Shown here piece after piece: positions 6,356 to 9,518 of a stretch of 9,518 nucleotides of DNA. Origin of the DNA: Candidatus Woesearchaeota archaeon. GTDB taxonomy: Archaea; Nanobdellota; Nanobdellia; Woesearchaeales; WJKV01. Every line of letters begins with the position of its first letter. Position 1 is the stretch's first letter. The notes beneath the pieces were generated by a model. That model saw only the letters and a list, made by a program, of their open reading frames with translations. It searched no databases and was not told where the DNA came from. The translations under genes were made by a program, and so were the position numbers. The stretch lies in contig WJKV01000117.1 of NCBI GenBank assembly GCA_014728875.1, positions 1 through 9,518 of the forward strand, given 5' to 3'.

Positions 6356-7258
6356 CTAATCCCATCCTAACAGCCTGCTTATCAGGTCTGTTATCAGTCC
6401 TCTTTTTTGTATGACTTCTTTGCTTGATATGTCTTTCTTTTCCACAACAATAGTTTTGTTCCTGACAACATCGCGGTATTCGACTGCTTTCTCATACCTT
6501 GTGAAATTTTCAGAATGCGTCACATTCACAACTCTTCGTTTCCCCACTTCGACCTCTCTGTATCTTTTTTCGCAGATGGTCTTCTGGCTGACACTGACAG
6601 GCTGTATCCTCATGTATTTGTCAGGCGCGAACAAAGTGACCCAGACATGATACACGTCCCTGCAGGTGTGTCTTGGTATTTTTTCTATGAACTCGCCTTT
6701 GCATTCAAGCTCTTCATTGCCCTGGAACCTGCACAGGTTATAGATGAATTCCATTGTATCATTCTCTTCATTGCAGATCGTCATCTCCTGCTTGTACTGC
6801 CCTTCCCAGTAGCCTGTATCATGGTTCTTGTCCATGTAGTCCCGCATTTCGCTGAGATCTCCGTAATAAGAGAAATTAAAACTGAAATCCTCTTCATAGC
6901 AGTGTTCATATCCTATCTCTGCTGTTCCGTTGCGCACGACCTTTTCTTCTGTGTGGTTGACAGTCTCAACAACAGGAACAACGACCTCGTACGGCTCTTT
7001 GTCTGCATAGAACTCTGTCTCTACATCCTTTGTTATTTCTTCTACAGGCTCGTAGACAACATACGGCACCTGTATCGTGTTAAGAAAATATATCAGTAAA
7101 ATAAAACAGACAAAAAGAACAAAGATCGCAGTCGGAAGCTTGTTGTACAGCACCCATACCTTGAACCGCCTCCTCAAGATCTTCAGTCTGCCCGCTGCTT
7201 TCTCTTCATACTCTGATAATTTCACCATCTCGTCTATCACAGAATCTTTTTTCCCCAT
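6356..7258 (-). CDS. Single-pass membrane protein with long extracytoplasmic domain and seven N-glycosylation sequons (300 aa)
   Basis: A basic N-terminal cytoplasmic part (residues 1-40, KILRRRFKVW) precedes one hydrophobic helix (about 42-60, LPTAIFVLFVCFILLIYFL). This predicts a type II (N-in) anchor with about 240 residues outside. That part has seven N-x-S/T sites (N101, N110, N128, N166, N245, N251, N267) and six cysteines (120, 162, 176, 186, 199, 229), consistent with a glycosylated, disulphide-bonded domain. Many short Val/Glu-rich strands suggest a beta-sandwich. I do not recognise the family. A TATA lies about 26 nt before the ATG, so the mRNA is probably leaderless, and the DUF131 gene follows at 1 nt spacing. 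The shared operon suggests the two membrane proteins act together, which is inference. Confidence 0.8.
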   Translation of the reverse strand: MGKKDSVIDEMVKLSEYEEKAAGRLKILRRRFKVWVLYNKLPTAIFVLFVCFILLIYFLNTIQVPYVVYEPVEEITKDVETEFYADKEPYEVVVPVVETVNHTEEKVVRNGTAEIGYEHCYEEDFSFNFSYYGDLSEMRDYMDKNHDTGYWEGQYKQEMTICNEENDTMEFIYNLCRFQGNEELECKGEFIEKIPRHTCRDVYHVWVTLFAPDKYMRIQPVSVSQKTICEKRYREVEVGKRRVVNVTHSENFTRYEKAVEYRDVVRNKTIVVEKKDISSKEVIQKRGLITDLISRLLGWD

Positions 7259-7278
7259 GACCCGGAAAGAAGAGAGTG

Positions 7279-7288
7279 AATATTTAAG
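7279..7288 (-). promoter_or_regulatory. TATA box of the 300-aa membrane protein / DUF131 operon
   Basis: The minus strand reads CTTAAATATT, centred 26 nt before the ATG at 7258, predicting a leaderless transcript. It lies between the rsmI stop (7298) and the ATG, so this operon is separate from rsmI. Confidence 0.55.
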
Positions 7289-7297
7289 TTTATCTGC

Positions 7298-7966
7298 TCA
7301 GCTTTTCCCGACAACCAGCACGATCTCTCCCTTGATTTTCCTGTTCTTTGTCTTCTCTAAAATTTCTCCTGCAGTTCCACGAATCTGCTCTTCGAACTTT
7401 TTTGTCAGTTCTCTGCACAAAACAAGAGGCTTGTCAGGCATGACATTATTGATTGCGTCCAATGTTTTATTGATTCGATGAGGCGATTCATAGATCACAG
7501 CTGTCTCGTTCCGTCTTTTTATCTCTTCCAATATTTTTGCTCTCCTGCCGGATGTCTTCGGCAGAAAGCCGTAGAATGTGAAACAGTCAGTCGCAAGCCC
7601 GCTGACAGAAAGTGCTGCAATAATAGCGCTCGGTCCGGGAACAGGCACGACTGTTATATTATGTTCAACAGCGCGTGAAACAAGATAATAGCCAGGATCA
7701 GAGATGCACGGGGTTCCGCTGTCAGAAACCAGAGCTACATTCTTTCTCTTCAGCAACCGCGCAATTATATGTCTTGTCTTTGTTTTCTTGTTCTTGTCAT
7801 TGTAAGAAGTCATCTCATTATACTTTATTTTATGCCTGTCCAATAACTTTTTTGTCTGTCTTGTGTCTTCTGCACAGATGAGATCGACTGTTTTCAAGAC
7901 AGAAATAAGCCTGGAAGATACATCATCAAGATTTCCGATGGGTGTGGCGCAAACATAGAGTGTCAT
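7298..7966 (-). CDS. rsmI: Bacterial-type 16S rRNA (cytidine-1402-2'-O)-methyltransferase RsmI, C-terminally short (222 aa)
   Basis: RsmI transfers methyl from SAM to the 2'-O of C1402 in small-subunit rRNA. The signature blocks are all present: ATPIGNLDD (7-15), AEDTR (32-36), the SDSGTPCISDPG motif (81-92), VPGPSA (109-114), FYGFLP (131-136) and YESPHR (159-164). At 222 residues it is shorter than the about 280-residue bacterial proteins; it ends after the catalytic fold (KGEIVLVVG) and lacks the small C-terminal domain. RsmI is mainly bacterial, so an archaeal copy suggests old horizontal transfer, as reported for several DPANN lineages. The ATG lies 1 nt after the stop of the upstream 53-aa membrane gene, so they form one operon. 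No other rRNA methylase is visible here. Confidence 0.92.
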   Translation of the reverse strand: MTLYVCATPIGNLDDVSSRLISVLKTVDLICAEDTRQTKKLLDRHKIKYNEMTSYNDKNKKTKTRHIIARLLKRKNVALVSDSGTPCISDPGYYLVSRAVEHNITVVPVPGPSAIIAALSVSGLATDCFTFYGFLPKTSGRRAKILEEIKRRNETAVIYESPHRINKTLDAINNVMPDKPLVLCRELTKKFEEQIRGTAGEILEKTKNRKIKGEIVLVVGKS

Positions 7967-7967
7967 T

Positions 7968-8129
7968 CTAATCAGCCTTCATCCTTGGGATTACAAGATA
8001 CGCAGTTATTGCGCAGATAGCGATGACTATCCAGAAAGGTATTGCGTGCATCAGTCCGGCGCCGTACAGGATCATGTTTGCGATGACTATGCAGATTATG
8101 ATTATTGAGAATACTTTTTTCTTGTTCAT
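7968..8129 (-). CDS. Small two-TM membrane protein upstream of rsmI (53 aa)
   Basis: Starting MNKKKVFSIIIICIVIANMI, the protein has two hydrophobic segments (about 6-26 and 29-49) and a short charged end (PRMKAD). It looks like a helical hairpin in the membrane with lysines at the N-terminus. The ORF is supported by a TATA about 25 nt before the ATG and by the 1-nt spacing to rsmI (GATTAGAATG across the junction). It would head a leaderless operon with rsmI. Function is unknown; a membrane peptide next to an rRNA methylase may be only a convenient operon leader. Confidence 0.65.
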   Translation of the reverse strand: MNKKKVFSIIIICIVIANMILYGAGLMHAIPFWIVIAICAITAYLVIPRMKAD

Positions 8130-8148
8130 GACAGAACTAGAACTAATC

Positions 8149-8158
8149 TTTTATTTAA
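8149..8158 (-). promoter_or_regulatory. TATA box of the 53-aa / rsmI operon
   Basis: The minus strand reads TTAAATAAAA, centred about 25 nt before the ATG at 8129, predicting a leaderless mRNA. Confidence 0.55.
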
Positions 8159-8175
8159 ACTTAATTGTGCCGGAA

Positions 8176-8212
8176 TCCGAAAAAGAAAAGGAAAGGTGCA
8201 TACAGCACCTTT
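8176..8212 (-). terminator. Hairpin with U-rich tail on the minus strand
   Basis: AAAGGTGC (8192-8199) and GCACCTTT (8205-8212) form an 8-bp perfect stem around ATACA. Read on the minus strand, the stem is followed by TTCCTTTTCTTTTTC, a U-rich tail like an intrinsic or U-tract archaeal terminator. It lies just before the rsmI-operon TATA and would end any minus-strand transcript coming from the gene-poor tract. Confidence 0.45.
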
Positions 8213-8329
8213 TATGAATAAAGGATTTGTGATTCCCTTCCTTTTTCTTCCCAGTGTTCGTTTCTACCGCAGTTTTGCCTTTTGCTTTTTTGCGTTTATG
8301 TGAATTCTTTTGTGATTTTTGATTCGCGT

Positions 8330-8467
8330 CTACTTAGTGGAATGGCCCATTGCTGGTCCAGCCCGGTTGTTTTGTTGCTTCAATTGGTGTCCTTTTAGCT
8401 TTTCGTGTCTTTGGCAGTCAGGACAGTGTGTTCCCACCAGTTCGGGCTTTCTGCCGTGCTCGCCCAT
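8330..8467 (-). CDS. Doubtful 45-aa basic ORF with a CPDC pair
   Basis: The ORF starts MGEHGRKPELVGTHCPDCQR and ends at TAG (8330-8332). The C-x2-C followed by His residues (HEKLKGH) resembles half a zinc ribbon, and the rest is very basic. The frame is open further upstream, back to the TGA at 8519-8521. No TATA or Shine-Dalgarno precedes the ATG. A second, Lys-rich frame continues beyond the stop. It may be a decayed remnant, a tiny zinc protein, or chance. Confidence 0.2.
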   Translation of the reverse strand: MGEHGRKPELVGTHCPDCQRHEKLKGHQLKQQNNRAGPAMGHSTK

Positions 8468-8518
8468 GCGTCTTGTCTTGGGGATGATCGCCTGCAGTCG
8501 CAGACTTATTGATTTCTG

Positions 8519-8635
8519 TCAAACAGTCTCTGTCAACTCAAGTAAACTCGTGTTCTGGGTTTTTGGCAAATCATGAATGACTTCTACTCTCGTCATTATG
8601 GTTTTCATTTCTTCGATGTGAATGATCGTGACCAT
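8519..8635 (-). CDS. Doubtful 38-aa ORF
   Basis: MVTIIHIEEMKTIMTRVEVI and onward, ending in TGA at 8519-8521. Its ATG follows the stop of the 44-aa ORF by one codon in the same frame (TGA AAA ATG). Composition is protein-like (alternating Ile/Val with Glu/Lys), but there is no ribosome-binding site. It could be read by re-initiation or be part of a broken gene. Confidence 0.22.
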   Translation of the reverse strand: MVTIIHIEEMKTIMTRVEVIHDLPKTQNTSLLELTETV

Positions 8636-8638
8636 TTT

Positions 8639-8773
8639 TCAAGCAAATTTGTTCACTAGCCTGTCTGCCCTGTCAACTAGTTTTCGCAGCTGTTTGTGAT
8701 TTTCGCCAAGCAGTGCAATAGCAGACACAAGCACGCCCTTGACGATTGAGATTGATGAATATGTGAGTGACAT
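8639..8773 (-). CDS. Possible 44-aa ORF with hydrophobic N-half and basic helix
   Basis: The sequence has SLTYSSISIVKGVLVSAIALL, a moderately hydrophobic helix, then GENHKQLRKLVDRADRLVNKF, an amphipathic charged helix. The ATG is 10 nt after the U-tract of the large hairpin, so this would be the first ORF after the structured leader. The open frame continues upstream through the hairpins to an ATG at 9076, but that start lies inside the predicted TATA box, so the short form is preferred. No Shine-Dalgarno is seen. Confidence 0.3.
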   Translation of the reverse strand: MSLTYSSISIVKGVLVSAIALLGENHKQLRKLVDRADRLVNKFA

Positions 8774-8783
8774 GATTATGAAA

Positions 8784-8857
8784 AAAAAAGAAGGCTCTTT
8801 CGGAAAGGGGTTGAGGAGGGGGTTCAGATTAGAAATCTGGGAAAGAGCCTCTTTTTT
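8784..8857. terminator. Long hairpin A (GGCTCTTTC ... GAAAGAGCC) with A- and T-tracts; bidirectional terminator-like
   Basis: GGCTCTTTC (8793-8801) pairs perfectly with GAAAGAGCC (8841-8849). The flanking A-tract and T-tract extend the stem to about 17 bp with one bulge. The 39-nt loop holds a second perfect stem, CAGATT-AGA-AATCTG (8825-8839), and a run of G/purine (C/pyrimidine on the minus strand). On the minus strand it ends in CTTC followed by nine U, on the plus strand in C followed by six U, so it could stop transcription both ways. Confidence 0.5.
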
Positions 8858-8871
8858 GTAAAGAGTATGAT

Positions 8872-8950
8872 GGCTCTCCAAAAGCCAAAGTGGAGTCAAT
8901 ATAGGGTGTGTGAGAGGGGTCGTGTGATCGAGAAGTCTTTTTGGAGAGCC
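8872..8950. repeat. Long hairpin B (GGCTCTCCAAAA ... TTTTGGAGAGCC)
   Basis: A perfect 12-bp inverted repeat (8872-8883 and 8939-8950) encloses 55 nt. The loop is C- and CA/CU-rich on the minus strand. The first six bases of both left arms (GGCTCT) and the last six of both right arms (AGAGCC) are the same in hairpins A and B, so the arms can also pair crosswise. A MITE-like inverted repeat is possible, but no target-site duplication is evident. Confidence 0.55.
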
Positions 8951-8979
8951 GTTAAGCCTAAAACCTCTTTTTCCCCTGC

Positions 8980-9068
8980 GTATGTTGCATACAAACCCTC
9001 TATCTGTATACGTTTTGTTCTTTAAAGGGAATTGATATACATTTTTGTATACTAAGGTATAGTATATC
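8980..9068. promoter_or_regulatory. Cluster of GTATAC-like palindromes downstream of the predicted promoter
   Basis: GTATGTTGCATAC (8980-8992), GTATAC (9006-9011), GTATAC (9047-9052), TATAC-N6-GTATA (9036-9051) and the pair GATATAC (9034-9040)/GTATATC (9062-9068) lie within 90 bp. All are variants of one GTATAC theme next to the predicted transcription start. Such clusters are typical of cooperatively bound repressor sites; iterons of an origin are an alternative. Confidence 0.35.
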
Positions 9069-9075
9069 CTACTCA

Positions 9076-9083
9076 TATATAAA
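9076..9083 (-). promoter_or_regulatory. TATA box upstream of the candidate structured RNA
   Basis: TTTATATA on the minus strand, about 26 nt from a predicted start near 9054. The element is nearly symmetrical (TATATAAA on the plus strand), but no plus-strand gene follows. Confidence 0.4.
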
Positions 9084-9238
9084 TGTATCTTTTTAGTATC
9101 TCAGGATATGAATTTAATCTTTCTTATTTAAACTTTAAAAGCCAAAAGCAAAATAATTTCTGCTTTTTCAGCTGCAAAAAGGACAGATTTTGAAATTTCA
9201 AAGAAAAACATTCAAAAATCGCCCTATTTAAAAACAAA
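9084..9238. other. AT-rich tract without a recognisable gene
   Basis: No convincing ORF on either strand. It holds a short imperfect hairpin, TCTGCTTTTT against AAAAAGGACAGA (9159-9187), and the palindrome GAAATTTC (9192-9199). It separates the helicase end from the structured-RNA promoter. Confidence 0.4.
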
Positions 9239-9253
9239 GTTTAACAATTAAAC
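9224..9253 (-). terminator. Terminator-like hairpin after the helicase gene
   Basis: GTTTAA-CAA-TTAAAC (9239-9253) is a perfect 6-bp stem starting 1 nt after the helicase stop. On the minus strand it is followed by TTTGTTTTTAAAT, a U-rich tail. The stem is A/T-rich and weak, so the U-tract may matter more than the hairpin. Confidence 0.4.
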
Positions 9254-9254
9254 C

Positions 9255-9518
9255 CTAGAAAACCCCGAAAAAACCGCATACTGCATCCTCGTAGTATGTT
9301 TCAGAATCTACATCCCAGTCAGGCGGAAAGATCTGCCTGTACATTGGCCATAAGAATCTCTTGTCGAGAAAAGCAATCAGTCCCCTGTCTGTCTCGCTCC
9401 TGATGCATCTTCCTGCTGCCTGCATGCATCTTGTCATCGCAGGCAAAGTATAGCCGTATTCTCTTCCTTTTCCGAACTTATCATTATAGTATTCTATCAA
9501 TTTTTCAGTCTCTAGATC
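9255..9518 (-). CDS. C-terminus of an XPD/DinG (Rad3)-type superfamily 2 helicase, cut by the window edge
   Basis: Eighty-seven residues are visible and the frame is open to the right edge, so the start lies outside. Helicase motif VI is clear: QAAGRCIRSETDRG at window residues 33-46, with the arginines that contact ATP. It is followed by LDKRF (51-55), the characteristic continuation in XPD/Rad3/DinG proteins. These are ATP-driven 5'-3' DNA helicases used in repair, usually with an iron-sulphur cluster in the N-terminal part, which cannot be checked here. The end (PPDWDVDSETYYEDAVCGFF) is variable. The stop is followed at once by a terminator-like hairpin, so this gene ends its own transcript. 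Confidence 0.88.
   Translation of the reverse strand, partial: DLETEKLIEYYNDKFGKGREYGYTLPAMTRCMQAAGRCIRSETDRGLIAFLDKRFLWPMYRQIFPPDWDVDSETYYEDAVCGFFGVF

Larger units (their letters stand above)
8781..9054 (-). ncRNA. Candidate structured RNA of about 270 nt (two long hairpins, terminator-like 3' end)
   Basis: On the minus strand a TATA box (9076-9083) predicts a start near 9054. The transcript would pass hairpin B (8872-8950), then hairpin A (8784-8857), then a nine-U tract. Protein frames across the hairpins look non-coding. I checked by eye for features of tRNA, 5S rRNA, SRP RNA (conserved helix 8) and RNase P RNA (GAGGAAAGTC) and saw none. Instead of a free RNA it may be the leader of the 44-aa ORF. 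Confidence 0.35.

Noticed and set aside
6515..7099. A 194-aa plus-strand ORF
   Set aside because: It is antisense to the 300-aa membrane gene, which has its own TATA, sequons and operon spacing.
8319..8576. An 85-aa plus-strand ORF rich in Cys/Trp/Phe
   Set aside because: No promoter or ribosome-binding site and non-protein-like composition; it lies opposite the minus-strand micro-ORFs.
8784..8950. tRNA, SRP RNA or RNase P RNA
   Set aside because: No acceptor/T-loop geometry, no conserved SRP helix 8 motif and no RNase P conserved regions were seen in either strand.
8784..8950. Insertion sequence or MITE bounded by GGCTCT inverted repeats
   Set aside because: No transposase and no target-site duplication flank the inverted repeats, so a structured RNA is preferred; not excluded without other genome copies.
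8639..9076. A 145-aa minus-strand ORF spanning both hairpins
   Set aside because: Its ATG falls within the predicted TATA box, the part over the hairpins has unlikely composition, and the DNA there is explained by perfect inverted repeats. Only the last 44 residues are kept as a possible ORF.
8130..9254. Chromosomal replication origin
   Set aside because: AT-rich with palindromes, but no recognisable ORB-type sequences and no orc1/cdc6 gene in view; kept only as an alternative for the palindrome cluster.
1..9518. CRISPR array
   Set aside because: No regularly spaced direct repeats of 20-40 nt occur; the only repeats are coding modules and inverted repeats.

Overview
The window looks like part of a chromosome from an archaeon, most likely a DPANN-type lineage (Woesearchaeota/Pacearchaeota-like). 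The reasons are archaeal TATA boxes centred about 25-27 nt before several start codons (predicted leaderless mRNAs), a UPF0282-type metallo-beta-lactamase-fold protein, a DUF131 membrane protein, an XPD/Rad3-type helicase, a sequon-rich membrane protein, and a low-complexity surface protein of a style common in DPANN genomes. A bacterial-type RsmI is the main non-archaeal flavour. The lineage is inferred from these families; no rRNA gene is present to confirm it.

Layout. 1-196 (+): 3' end of a probable Lrp/AsnC-type regulator. 189-2306 (-): three unrecognised genes in series (250 aa, 306 aa, 124 aa) with a strong Shine-Dalgarno and TATA at the head of the series. 2452-2964 (+): a small lipoprotein, divergent from that cassette. 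2973-4187 (-): a secreted surface protein with a duplicated YGVYG/YAGYF module and a Cys/Gly-rich C-terminus. 4241-5356 (-): the UPF0282-type MBL protein with a 64-residue lysine-rich tail. It shares an overlapping bidirectional promoter with 5409-6083 (+), an endonuclease V homologue whose second-strand catalytic Asp is replaced by Asn. 6061-7258 (-): a one-TM, seven-sequon membrane protein followed after 1 nt by a DUF131 protein. 7298-8129 (-): a two-TM 53-aa protein followed after 1 nt by rsmI. 8130-9254: a 1.1-kb gene-poor tract. 9255-9518 (-): C-terminus of an XPD/DinG-family helicase running off the edge.

The gene-poor tract is the most unusual part. It contains two adjacent long hairpins with related stems (8784-8857 and 8872-8950). 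Read on the minus strand, a TATA box (9076-9083) and a cluster of GTATAC-like palindromes (8980-9068) precede them. The last stem runs into a nine-U tract, so the arrangement resembles a roughly 270-nt structured RNA or an attenuator leader. Three very short ORFs in one shared frame (8773 down to 8330) follow, and a hairpin plus U-rich terminator-like site (8176-8212) lies just before the rsmI operon promoter. I could not match this to any known RNA family by eye.

Functional themes: nucleic-acid maintenance and modification (EndoV-like protein, helicase, RsmI, MBL protein with a possibly nucleic-acid-binding tail) and cell-surface/membrane proteins (lipoprotein, surface repeat protein, sequon-rich protein, DUF131, two-TM protein). 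Apart from tight operon spacing there is no direct evidence that these work as one system.
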